DNA from: Paraconexibacter sp040581415
Lineage (GTDB): Bacteria > Actinomycetota > Thermoleophilia > Solirubrobacterales > Solirubrobacteraceae
Assembly: GCF_040581415.1 (NCBI RefSeq)
Contig: NZ_CP114014.1
Location: 1,054,001 to 1,118,000 of the forward strand
Length of the DNA: 64,000 bases
Direction of reading: 5' to 3'
Part shown: one piece after another, positions 40,010 to 47,947 of the stretch
Layout: each line of letters opens with the position of its first letter
How positions within the stretch are numbered: position 1 is the first letter of the stretch
Made by a program: the position numbers and the translations under genes
Notes under the pieces: generated by a model
Database searches by the model: none
The model's input: the letters and a program-made list of their open reading frames with translations, nothing else
Told to the model about the DNA's origin: nothing

Positions 40010-41752
40010 GTGGCTTCCACTCCGCCTCGCCGACGGCGCACGCCCCCGCCCCCGCCGCGCCGCCACCGTCCGGTGCCGCGCGGCCCGAAGCCCCAGAACT
40101 GGCGGCGGCGGTCGGCCGTGCTCCTGGCGCCCATCCTGCTGGTCGCGCTGAGCGTCGTGATGCTCCGCATCGTCTACACGGACCGCGCGCTGCCCGGGAC
40201 GCACCTGGCCGGCGTGAACGTCGAGGGCGACAGCAGCGCGTCGCTCAAGGAGCGCATGACGCGCCTGAAGGCCAGCCCCGTCACCGTCTACGCCGCCGGC
40301 AAGCAGCTGCGCATCACCCCCGTCGACGCCGGCTACGAGCAGGACGTCGAGGCGACCGTCGACCGCGTCCTGGACGCGGGGCGCGACGGCCCGCTGTTCG
40401 GCCTGGTCAAGTCCGCCCGCGGGGTCTTCGAATCCCGCGAGGTCGCGCCCGCCGACCGCGTCGACGCCGCCAAGATCGACGCCACCAGCCGCCGGGTCGC
40501 CCGCCTGATCAACCGCGAGACCTTCCCGGGGGCGATCGACATCGACCCCAGCACGTACGAGGTGAACGTCCAAGGGCCCCGCAAGGGCCGCACCGTGAAC
40601 CGGCCCGCGCTGAAGGGCCAGCTGGTCGAGGCCCTGCGCAGCGGCAAGGAGGAGTTCCGGGTGCCGTTCGACCCGCGCCCGGTCGCCAAGGTCAGCGCGG
40701 TCCGCAAGGTCGCCGACGATGCGCGTGCCTTCCTGCAGCAGGACCTCGTCATCACCGGTGCCGGGGAGCCGATCGTGTGGGGCAAGGAGACGCTGGCCTC
40801 GTTCCTGCGCCTGCGGTCCTCGACGAAGGACCGCAGCAAGGTGCGCCTCGGCAGCGACGAGCCGCGCCTGATCGAGCTGGTCGCCGGGATCGCCAAGGCC
40901 CGCGACCGGCCGCCGCGCGAGCCGTCCTTCGCCGCGCCGTCGAAGCTGGCCACGCTGGACGGCAAGGGCGCGGTCACCTGGCGCTCGCGTGCTGCCCGGG
41001 TCAGCGTGACGCGCGCCGGGTTCAGCGGCCGCACCATCGACCGCGAGGAGGCCGTCATCGCGATCGCGGACGCCGTGCGCACCGGCCGCCACACCGCGAA
41101 GCTGCCGGTGAAGCTCGCCAAGCCGAAGGTCACGCAGAAGGCGGCGGAGAAGGTCGACTCGCTGATCGGGACGTTCACGACGCGCTACGAGTCCGGCCAG
41201 CCGCGCGTCACGAACATCCGCCGCATGGCGCGCACCGTGGACGGCACGGTGATCGCGCCCGGCGCCCAGTTCGACCTGAACGCCGTCGTCGGCGAGCGCA
41301 CCTCCGCCAAGGGCTACGTCAAGGCGCCGTTCATCGGGGACGGCAACAAGATCGTCCCGTCGATCGGCGGCGGCGTCTCGCAGTTCTCGACCACGATGTA
41401 CAACGCCGCGTACTTCGCCGGCCTGCGGGTCGACACCCACCAGCCGCACTCGCTCTACATCAGCCGCTATCCGCCGGGGCGCGAGGCGACGCTCGACTTC
41501 CCGTCGATCGACCTGAAGTGGACGAACGACACCGACGTGCCCGTGGTCGTGCGGACGTTCACCGACTCCAGGTCGGTGACGGTCAGCCTCTACGGGGACA
41601 ACGGTGGCCGGACGGTCACCGCGAAGCCCGGCCCCCGGCAGCCGCTGGCGGGTGGCGACTTCGAGATCAAGGTCACACGGACGGTGAAGTACGGGGACGG
41701 CCGGACGGCCGACGACTCCTTCACGTCGAAGTACGCGAAGGGCGACGAGTAG
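40010..41752 (+). CDS. VanW family membrane-anchored protein
   Basis: This 580-residue protein has a basic Pro-rich cytoplasmic start, one membrane anchor (AVLLAPILLVALSVVMLRIV near 36-55), two repeats resembling the peptidoglycan-binding YkuD-associated domain (PG_binding_4; near 70-180 and 230-340), then a VanW domain with GTFTTRYE near 383, GAQFDLNAVVGERTSAKGY near 421-439 and GGGVSQFSTTMYNAAYFAGL near 456-475. VanW proteins occur with vancomycin resistance and cell-wall genes, but their reaction is unknown. GTG at 40010 follows AGGAAGG. Confidence 0.9.
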   Translation: MASTPPRRRRTPPPPPRRHRPVPRGPKPQNWRRRSAVLLAPILLVALSVVMLRIVYTDRALPGTHLAGVNVEGDSSASLKERMTRLKASPVTVYAAGKQLRITPVDAGYEQDVEATVDRVLDAGRDGPLFGLVKSARGVFESREVAPADRVDAAKIDATSRRVARLINRETFPGAIDIDPSTYEVNVQGPRKGRTVNRPALKGQLVEALRSGKEEFRVPFDPRPVAKVSAVRKVADDARAFLQQDLVITGAGEPIVWGKETLASFLRLRSSTKDRSKVRLGSDEPRLIELVAGIAKARDRPPREPSFAAPSKLATLDGKGAVTWRSRAARVSVTRAGFSGRTIDREEAVIAIADAVRTGRHTAKLPVKLAKPKVTQKAAEKVDSLIGTFTTRYESGQPRVTNIRRMARTVDGTVIAPGAQFDLNAVVGERTSAKGYVKAPFIGDGNKIVPSIGGGVSQFSTTMYNAAYFAGLRVDTHQPHSLYISRYPPGREATLDFPSIDLKWTNDTDVPVVVRTFTDSRSVTVSLYGDNGGRTVTAKPGPRQPLAGGDFEIKVTRTVKYGDGRTADDSFTSKYAKGDE

Positions 41753-41798
41753 CACCCGCTCTGCGCCGTGTCTGCGCGGCGGCTGCATCGACTCTGCA

Positions 41799-41840
41799 CC
41801 CCACGGGGCCGAACGTCCGTCGTGCCTCCATATAGGGGGC
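41799..41840. repeat. left inverted repeat flanking the AbiEi/DUF559 gene
   Basis: The 17-nt core GGGGCCGAACGTCCGTC at 41805-41821 is repeated exactly, in reverse complement, at 42771-42787. Outward, CCCAC matches with one indel; inward, 12 of 19 bases match. This copy doubles as the gene's leader, ending at the ATG. Confidence 0.75.
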
Positions 41841-42704
41841 ATGACCGACGCTCGACTCCTGAGAGACCTCGCCGCCCGTCAGCAAGGATGCATCGCGAGG
41901 TGGCAGCTGATCGCCGGCGGCTGGACGGCCGCGCGATGCGACCATGCGATGGCGGGTCTCCGTCGCCTGCAGGATGGCGTCTGCCTGACCGGGTACGCGC
42001 CGGTGACGGACCTCCAGCGGCGCATGGCAGCGACGCTCACCGCCCCGCGAACGGTCCTCGCTGACCAGAACGCCGCGTGTCACTGGGACTTCCTCTCTCG
42101 GGAGCCGCGTGCCGTGTCGGTGGTACGACCCGGGCGTCGGGGCATCGAGCGGACGTCGACGCTGGTGGTGCGGTACTCGGCGACGCTCGACGGCAACGTC
42201 GTGCGGCGCCACGGACTGTGGGTCACCTCGGCGGAGCGCACGGTGATCGACGTCTGGCCTCAGTTCCAGGGGCGAGCGCAGGCACGGCTGCTTCGCGAGG
42301 CTGTCCGACTGCGTCACACCTCCGTCCCGCAGCTGCTGCTCGCCCTGCACGACCATCGCGGCCGACGGGGTGTTGCCTCGCTCCGCGAAGTCTGCGCGCT
42401 CTACGCACGACTGCCCCTCGGCCGGTGTCGGTCGGACGCGGAGATCGAAGGCCTCGTGATCCTTGACGCCGCAGGTGTCGCGCTCCCGGAGGTGAACGAA
42501 GTCCGTGCCGGTGAGGAGGCGGACTTCAGCTGGCCAGAGCGCCGGCTGATCATCGAGATCGACGGACCGCAGTTCCATCGGGACCCGCTGGAGGACGCGC
42601 GCAAGGCGCGGATCTGGTCACGGGCCGGATGGACCGTCCGCCGGATCTCGTCGAACGACCTCTACAACGACCCGCGGAGCCTGGTCGCCCTGGCGACCCG
42701 CTGA
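41841..42704 (+). CDS. AbiEi antitoxin-like / DUF559 domain protein
   Basis: This 287-residue protein starts with an AbiEi-type winged helix (LLRDLAARQQGCIARWQLIAGG, split near 5-26; LQDGVCLTGYAPVT near 43-56) and ends with a DUF559 / Vsr-like endonuclease fold: EADFSWPERRLIIEIDGPQF near 228-247, then ARKARIWSRAGWTVRRIS. The D-E-x-D residues fit a PD-(D/E)XK nuclease core. Such proteins are multi-copy in actinobacteria and have no proven role; no AbiEii toxin gene follows, so it is a solitary unit. The gene is enclosed by inverted repeats. Codon use is slightly less GC3-biased than neighbours, hinting at transfer. Confidence 0.8.
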   Translation: MTDARLLRDLAARQQGCIARWQLIAGGWTAARCDHAMAGLRRLQDGVCLTGYAPVTDLQRRMAATLTAPRTVLADQNAACHWDFLSREPRAVSVVRPGRRGIERTSTLVVRYSATLDGNVVRRHGLWVTSAERTVIDVWPQFQGRAQARLLREAVRLRHTSVPQLLLALHDHRGRRGVASLREVCALYARLPLGRCRSDAEIEGLVILDAAGVALPEVNEVRAGEEADFSWPERRLIIEIDGPQFHRDPLEDARKARIWSRAGWTVRRISSNDLYNDPRSLVALATR

Positions 42705-42739
42705 CCCGACGTCGATCGCCGGCCGCTCGTAGCGCGCCC

Positions 42740-42793
42740 AACGTCCGTCCTCCCCGCCATATCCGGGCAGGACGGACGTTCGGCCCCTGTGGG
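42740..42793. repeat. right inverted repeat with built-in terminator hairpin
   Basis: AACGTCCGTCCT (42740-42751) and AGGACGGACGTT (42769-42780) make a perfect 12-bp hairpin with a 17-nt loop, 35 nt after the DUF559 gene stop. The second arm continues into CGGCCCC, giving the exact reverse complement of the left repeat core (41805-41821). Confidence 0.8.
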
Positions 42794-42798
42794 AGGCG

Positions 42799-42864
42799 CC
42801 CCGGCCCCGGTCCCCGCCCCGGCCCCCGCCCCGGCCCCGGCCCCGGCCCCGGTCCCGGTCCCGG
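42799..42864. repeat. C/G-run low-complexity tract (GGGG runs on minus strand)
   Basis: The plus strand reads CCCCGG units with a few T or C variations; the minus strand, transcribed after the saccharopine dehydrogenase-like gene, has more than eight runs of three to five G. This is compatible with an RNA or DNA G-quadruplex that begins six bases past the stop. Confidence 0.8.
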
Positions 42865-42869
42865 TGCTG

Positions 42870-44108
42870 TCAGTCCGGCCGGCGGACCGCGGGGTTCGCC
42901 GGGTCCCGCTCGTCAACTCCGTGAGGGGAGCCGTACTCCGCCAGCAGGTCCAGGAACGGCTGCGCGGGGAAGGCCTCGGGGCCGAGGACACCGGCACCCG
43001 ACCACGTGCCGCCGGCCAGGAGCTCGAGCGCCACCACGGGGTTGATCGCCGTCTGCCAGACCACGGCCTGGCTGCCGTCGAGCGCCATCGTCGTCTCGTT
43101 GTCGACCACGTGGTAGAGGTAGGTCGCGCGCGGCTTCCCGTCCAGGCCGGTGCCGGTGACGAGCGTGCCCGCGCAGGTCTTGCCGGTCATCTGGTCGCCC
43201 AGCTCGGCCGGGTTCGGCAGGACGGCGGCGACCACGTCCCGCGGCGCCACGGAGCTGCCGCGCACGTCCACCGGCGTCGTGGAATCCAGCCCCAGCAGGT
43301 GCAGGGTCTTCAGCACGCCGATGAACTCGTCCCCGAGGCCGTACTTGAAGGTGACGCGCTCGCAGTCGACCCAGCGCGGGATCAGGACGACCTCCTCGTG
43401 CTCGACGTTCACGCACTCGACCGGCCCGATGCCGGCCGGGAACTCGAAGACCTCCGGCTCGCTGAACGGCTCGGTCACGTAGAACCCGCGCTCCCGCTCC
43501 CAGATCAGCGGCGGGTTCAGGCACTCCTCGATCGTCGTCCAGATCGAGAACGTCGGCGCGAACGCGTGGCCGGCGACCTCGAGGTTCGCGCCGTCCCGCA
43601 CGCCGACCTCGTCGATCGTGCTGAACATCGTGTCGGCGGCGTGGCGGGCGAAGATGTCGCTCAGGCCCGGCTCGATGCCGATGCCGACGAGCGCGAGCTG
43701 CCCGTCGGCCTCCCACGCGCCCGACTCGGCGAACTGCGCGTCCCCGAGCATCACGCCGGTCTTCGCGTAGGGCTCGTCAGGGTGGCGCTCGGACAGCGTC
43801 ATCGCCATGTCGAGGTACGTGATCCCGGCCTCGCGGGCGGCGGCGAAGATCGGCGGGTTCAGGCGCGGGTCGCAGGCGTTCAGGATCACGTCCGCCTCCT
43901 CGGCGCGGATCAGCGCGACGATCGCCTCGGTGCTGGAGGCGTCGCACGTGACGCCGGCGATCCGCGGGTCGCCGAGCCGTGCGGCACTGGCCGCCGCGCG
44001 CGCTCCGTCCAGATCCGCGAGGACGAGCCGCTCGAAGAAGGGCCGGCGACGGGCGATGGCGGCAGCGGCCGACCCGACGCCCCCTGCCCCCAGGATGACG
44101 ATGCGCAT
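42870..44108 (-). CDS. saccharopine dehydrogenase-like oxidoreductase
   Basis: This 412-residue enzyme has an N-terminal Rossmann fold (RIVILGAGGVGSAAAAIARR near 2-21; DLDGARAA; ILNACDPRLNPPIFAAA) and a C-terminal substrate domain as in saccharopine dehydrogenases and related carboxynorspermidine/lysine-pathway enzymes. VGIGIEPGLSDIFARHAAD near 141-159 and VDNETTMALDGSQAVVWQT near 331-349 fit that family. Real saccharopine use is not assured; no lysine genes are near. ATG at 44108; the 3' end runs directly into the G-rich tract. Confidence 0.85.
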   Translation of the reverse strand: MRIVILGAGGVGSAAAAIARRRPFFERLVLADLDGARAAASAARLGDPRIAGVTCDASSTEAIVALIRAEEADVILNACDPRLNPPIFAAAREAGITYLDMAMTLSERHPDEPYAKTGVMLGDAQFAESGAWEADGQLALVGIGIEPGLSDIFARHAADTMFSTIDEVGVRDGANLEVAGHAFAPTFSIWTTIEECLNPPLIWERERGFYVTEPFSEPEVFEFPAGIGPVECVNVEHEEVVLIPRWVDCERVTFKYGLGDEFIGVLKTLHLLGLDSTTPVDVRGSSVAPRDVVAAVLPNPAELGDQMTGKTCAGTLVTGTGLDGKPRATYLYHVVDNETTMALDGSQAVVWQTAINPVVALELLAGGTWSGAGVLGPEAFPAQPFLDLLAEYGSPHGVDERDPANPAVRRPD

Positions 44109-44231
44109 GCCGCGAACCTACCCGGGCGTCGTGTGCCGAGGTGGAGGCGCCGCGGGGCGTCGATGTGCCGATCCGCCCAGATGCCGGGCGGGGCCTGTAC
44201 TGCCGGGCTGCATCCATCATCATGCGGACCG

Positions 44232-44465
44232 GTGCCGCCGCTCGACGACCCACAGCTCGCCCTCAGCGTCGACCGCCAGGTCCGCGTGATCGTCGTCGAG
44301 CAGCGCGGGACGGAGCTGCGCGAGCTCGCCGTGGGGCCGCTGGACGAGCGTGATGCGCGCCTGCTCGCGGCGCTGCTGCTGGGCCGGGACGCCACCCCGG
44401 CGGACGACGGCCCGTGGCGCGGTGCGGTGGCGGGCGGCACGCGGACCGTCCAGCTGCATCGATGA
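44232..44465 (+). CDS. hypothetical protein, 77 aa
   Basis: This frame begins GTG at 44232 and shows nearly complete G/C at third positions, which the reverse-strand frame over the same bases does not explain as well. The product reads as two strands and two helices: LALSVDRQVRVIVVEQRG, LRELAVGPLDERDARLLAALL and a short C-terminal strand RTVQLHR. I do not recognise it. It lies 34 bp before the phosphoesterase gene, so it may be translated from the same message. No signal or membrane segment. Confidence 0.6.
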   Translation: MPPLDDPQLALSVDRQVRVIVVEQRGTELRELAVGPLDERDARLLAALLLGRDATPADDGPWRGAVAGGTRTVQLHR

Positions 44466-44499
44466 CGGTCGCCGGGACCCATCGGCGGGGGCGCAATCG

Positions 44500-45534
44500 A
44501 TGCGGACGCTGATCGTCTCCGATCTGCACCTCGGTCAGCGGGCGGGCCACGACGTGCTGCGGCGGCCGGTGGCGCTGCAGGCGCTGGTCGACCAACTGAA
44601 GGACGTCGACCGCCTCGTCCTGCTCGGCGACACGGTCGAGCTGCTCGAGGGACGCCCCAAGCCGGCGATGCGCGCGGCGCTCCCGGTGCTCCGCGCCCTG
44701 GGCGCTGCACTCGGCTCGGGCAAGGACGTCGTGGTCGTGCTGGGCAACCACGACCACGCCCTCGTGCGGCCGTGGCTGCGCCGGCAGCGGACCGCCGGGC
44801 GGCGGATCGGCCTCGCGTCCCGCGTCCCTGCGTCCTCCTCGGCCTCGCTGCGGGCGATCGCCGCCGCGCTCAAGCCGGCGCGCGTGCAGGTCCGCTACCC
44901 CGGCGTCTGGCTCGACGACGGCGTGTGGGCCACCCACGGGCACTACCTGGACCGGCACCTGTTCCCGAACGGCAGCACCGGGGTCATGATCGGGCGCGGC
45001 GTCCCCGAGGGCCGTGCGTCCGCCGAGGACTACGAAGCCGCGTCGGGACCCAGCGCCGCCGCCGTCCAGGGGCTCGTCGCCGCGTCGCTCCCCGGCATCG
45101 TCGGCGAGCCGCTCGACCGCGCCGCCGGCCTCGCGCGCCGGGCCTCGCTCGTCGCGCTGCCGGTGGCCGCCAAGCTGCTCGGGGCCGGCACGCTGGCCCC
45201 GATCAGCGCGGGCGCGCTCGGCTTTCAGTTCCGCCGGGCGGGGATGCCCGCCATGGGGGAGGTCGCCGGCCGGCTGAACGTCAAGGCGGATCACGTCATC
45301 TTCGGCCACCTCCACCGCGCCGGACCGCGCTACGGCGACCACGTCCCGGAGTGGACCCCGATCGGCGGCCGCGCGCTGACCAACAGCGGCTGCTGGGTGT
45401 ACGAGCCGCTGCTGCTCGCCGGCGCGCACCCGCCCCACCCGTACTGGCCGGGCGGGGCGGTCCTGCTCGAGTCGGGTCAGGCGCCGCAGGCGCTCGGCCT
45501 GCTCGACGACGTGGACGAGGACCTGCTGCGCTGA
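44500..45534 (+). CDS. calcineurin-like metallophosphoesterase
   Basis: This 344-residue phosphoesterase shows all the metal-binding motifs: SDLHLG near 7-12, GDTVE near 44-48, GNHDHA near 82-87, GHYLDRH near 148, and FGHLHRAG near 268-275. It has two hydrophobic stretches in the middle (SLVALPVAAKLLGAGTLAPI near 218-237), so it may be membrane-associated. ATG at 44500 gives RTLIVSDLHLG directly. The substrate could be a nucleotide or pyrophosphate lipid. A perfect 9-bp hairpin follows the stop. Confidence 0.87.
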   Translation: MRTLIVSDLHLGQRAGHDVLRRPVALQALVDQLKDVDRLVLLGDTVELLEGRPKPAMRAALPVLRALGAALGSGKDVVVVLGNHDHALVRPWLRRQRTAGRRIGLASRVPASSSASLRAIAAALKPARVQVRYPGVWLDDGVWATHGHYLDRHLFPNGSTGVMIGRGVPEGRASAEDYEAASGPSAAAVQGLVAASLPGIVGEPLDRAAGLARRASLVALPVAAKLLGAGTLAPISAGALGFQFRRAGMPAMGEVAGRLNVKADHVIFGHLHRAGPRYGDHVPEWTPIGGRALTNSGCWVYEPLLLAGAHPPHPYWPGGAVLLESGQAPQALGLLDDVDEDLLR

Positions 45535-45549
45535 CGCAGCGTCGCGGAG

Positions 45550-45583
45550 CTCGGGTCCCCATCTGGGAGGCACAGGACCCGAG
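45550..45583 (+). terminator. intrinsic terminator after the phosphoesterase gene
   Basis: CTCGGGTCC / GGACCCGAG is a perfect 9-bp stem with a 16-nt loop, 16 nt after the stop. Confidence 0.55.
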
Positions 45584-45700
45584 GATGGCCCGTCGCGGTC
45601 ACGTTCGACCGCCCGCGCGTGGTGGCAGGCGGGGACCTGCACGGCGCCAGGCGCCTGTCGCCGCTTGCGCCACCTCGCCGGAGCCGCGACCCTAGGGCGC

Positions 45701-47302
45701 GTGACGGACCCGCACGCAGCCACCCGCGTCGCGGCCGAGCGCTACGACGCCAGGCGGGACGAACGGGCGCGGATCGCCGCCGCGATCCACGACGACGCCC
45801 TGCAGCGGGTGCTCGCCCTGCGCCAGGACGTGGAGGAGGTCGGCGGCACCCTCGACGCCCCGGCCGTCGCCGCCCTGCACGACGCCGTGCGCGGGATCGA
45901 GACCGCACTCCGCCACGCGACCGCTGCGCTCGACGACGGCGCGCTCGACGAGGTCACCCTGGCCGAGGCGCTCACCCGCGTGGCGGCGGACGTCAACGTG
46001 CGCGGTCGCCTCGCGATCGACGTCAGCGTCGACCCGGCGGCGACGGGCCTGCACGACATCGCGATCCGCGACTGGGTCCGGGAGCTCCTGCGCAACGTCG
46101 CCAAGCACGCGAGCGCGAGCCGCTGCGCGGTCGCGGTGACGGTCCGGGGCGACGAGGTCGAGGTCGTGGTCCTCGACGACGGCGCCGGCCTCGATCGGGC
46201 CGCCGTCGCGCGGGCGGAGCGCGACGGGCACGTGGGCGTGGCGCGCCTGCGCCGGGCGGCCGAGGGCCTCGGCGGGACGCTGACGCTCAGCAGCCCGGGA
46301 CTCGGGACGCACGGCACGTCCGCCGTCGTCCGCGTGCCCTGCCGCGGGCTGCAGACCGAGGGCGAGCTCGAGCGCCTCCTGAGCCAGGAGCGCCGCTGGG
46401 CCGGAGCCCTCCTCGCCGCCCTCCAGGACGCGCTGATCGTCATCCGCGACGACGTCGTCGTCCACGTCAACGACGCGTTCTGCGCGCTGTTCGGCCGGTC
46501 ACGGGCGCAGCTGCTCCAGCTCGACGTCGTCCGCATGCCCTGGTGGCCGGCCGCCGCGGCGCAGGAGGCTCGGGCCCTGCTGGAACGCGCCGCCCGCGAG
46601 CCGGGCCTCTCGGCCGAGTTCGTCATCCCGCGTCGTGACGGGCGGCGCACGCCGGTCCACGTCCGCCTCCAGCGGATCGACGACCCGGTCGCGGGCACGG
46701 CAGGGGTCGTCATCACGATCCGCGACCTCACCGAGCAGTACGCGGCGGCCGAGCGCGAGCGGGCCGAGCACGAGCTGCGGTCGACCATCGAGACCGCGCG
46801 GCGACTGACCGGGCTGCAGCGTGCCGCGGCGAACGGCACCGCAGCGGTCCTGGAGGTCATCGGCGCGATCCTGCACCAGCACCTGGGCTGGCAGAACGCC
46901 GTCCTGAACCTGCGCGGCGACGACGGCTACGAGGTGGTCTGGGACCCGCGCGGCGTGCTGACCGGGGCGCGCTACGCACCCGCCGAGCTCGAGGTCTTCC
47001 TCGACGCGCGTTTCCTCCGCGGCGGGTGCTGGCACGTCCCGGAGGAGCTGTCGCCCAACCCCAGCCTCGAGCCGACCTACACGGACCCGCAGCTCGTGCC
47101 GGGGACCGACCCGGACGCGGAGCGGCCCGGAGACCTGCTGTTCGTCCCGCTGCGGACGCCGGAGGGGACGCTGCTCGGGCTCCTGTCCGTCGACGGCGCC
47201 CCGGGCGGCCGGCGCCCGAGCGACACGATGCTCGAGGTCCTGGCGACGATCGCCGACCACGCCGCGACCGCCCTGCTGCGCGCGGCCGACCGGGCCGTGT
47301 GA
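45701..47302 (+). CDS. histidine kinase-like protein with C-terminal PAS and GAF domains
   Basis: This 533-residue cytoplasmic protein has the kinase part first: a HisKA_3-type dimerisation helix with the phosphoacceptor His near 30 (IAAAIHDDALQ), then a HATPase with N-box LLRNVAKHA near 129-137, DDGAGLD near 159-165 and GHVGVARLRRAAEGLGG near 176-192. A PAS domain (about 230-355, DALIVIRDDVVVHVNDAFCALFGRS) and a GAF-like domain (about 375-530) follow. This is the reverse of the usual sensor-then-kinase order. No response regulator is adjacent. GTG at 45701 is the most likely start. Confidence 0.82.
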   Translation: MTDPHAATRVAAERYDARRDERARIAAAIHDDALQRVLALRQDVEEVGGTLDAPAVAALHDAVRGIETALRHATAALDDGALDEVTLAEALTRVAADVNVRGRLAIDVSVDPAATGLHDIAIRDWVRELLRNVAKHASASRCAVAVTVRGDEVEVVVLDDGAGLDRAAVARAERDGHVGVARLRRAAEGLGGTLTLSSPGLGTHGTSAVVRVPCRGLQTEGELERLLSQERRWAGALLAALQDALIVIRDDVVVHVNDAFCALFGRSRAQLLQLDVVRMPWWPAAAAQEARALLERAAREPGLSAEFVIPRRDGRRTPVHVRLQRIDDPVAGTAGVVITIRDLTEQYAAAERERAEHELRSTIETARRLTGLQRAAANGTAAVLEVIGAILHQHLGWQNAVLNLRGDDGYEVVWDPRGVLTGARYAPAELEVFLDARFLRGGCWHVPEELSPNPSLEPTYTDPQLVPGTDPDAERPGDLLFVPLRTPEGTLLGLLSVDGAPGGRRPSDTMLEVLATIADHAATALLRAADRAV

Positions 47303-47331
47303 CCGGTCCCCACGAGGTGACCGGACCGGTC
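47301..47331. terminator. bidirectional intrinsic terminator
   Basis: GACCGGTCC / GGACCGGTC is a perfect 9-bp inverted repeat with a 13-nt loop. It overlaps the stops of the converging kinase and YqgE genes. Confidence 0.65.
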
Positions 47332-47881
47332 AGTTGACCGACGGGTCCTCGGGGACCCGGGCCAGCTGGGCGTACGCGCCGCCCTTGCGCTCCAGCGCGC
47401 GCGACCACAGCTCCTCCGCGTCGCCGGCGAAGACGTCGTCGGGCCGCGCGTCGAGCAGGATCCAGGCGCCCTCCTCCAGCTCGTCGTCGAGCTGGCCGGG
47501 CGCCCAGCCGGAGTGACCGGCGAAGACCCGCGCGCGCCGCGTCGCCGCGGCGATCGCGTCGAGGTCGGCCTCGGCCGGCAGGAACCCGATGTCCTCCAGG
47601 ACCAGGGCGGCAGCCAGCGCGGCGTCGGAGAACTCGGCGAGGACCATGACCGCGTCCGTCTGCACCGGACCGCCGACGTAGACCGGGTCGCCGGCCTCCA
47701 CGACGCCGCGCAGCTCGTCGACCGACTCGGTCACCGAGGAGTCCGACGGCCGGTTGAGGACCAGGCCGAGCGTGCCGTCGCCCGAGTGCTCCGCGATCAG
47801 GACGACGGTGCGCACGAAGTTCGGGTCCACCAGGGCGGGGGACGCGATCAGGAGCTTGCCCTTGAGGGACGGGAGCGACAT
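47330..47881 (-). CDS. YqgE/AlgH family protein
   Basis: This 183-residue protein matches the YqgE/AlgH family: GKLLIASPALVDPNFVRTVVLIAEH near 7-31 (first strand-helix unit), GLVLNRPSD near 38-46, VYVGGPVQTDAVMVL near 66-80, RVFAGHSGWAPGQLDDELEEGAW near 117-139. The family has a known fold but uncertain function, with links to transcription of alginate genes in pseudomonads. ATG at 47881 (MSLPSLKG) is chosen; an upstream ATG adds three residues. It converges on the kinase gene, sharing the hairpin. Confidence 0.92.
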   Translation of the reverse strand: MSLPSLKGKLLIASPALVDPNFVRTVVLIAEHSGDGTLGLVLNRPSDSSVTESVDELRGVVEAGDPVYVGGPVQTDAVMVLAEFSDAALAAALVLEDIGFLPAEADLDAIAAATRRARVFAGHSGWAPGQLDDELEEGAWILLDARPDDVFAGDAEELWSRALERKGGAYAQLARVPEDPSVN

Positions 47882-47947
47882 CCGGTGCATTGTCGCGCAT
47901 GCGGGTCCGTCGCGGTCCCGGCGCCGACGACTGTCCTACGAAGGCGG

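Noticed and set aside
44220..44459. Minus-strand 79-codon frame as the gene in this gap
   Set aside because: The plus-strand frame starting GTG 44232 has nearly complete G/C at third positions and is the better coding model.
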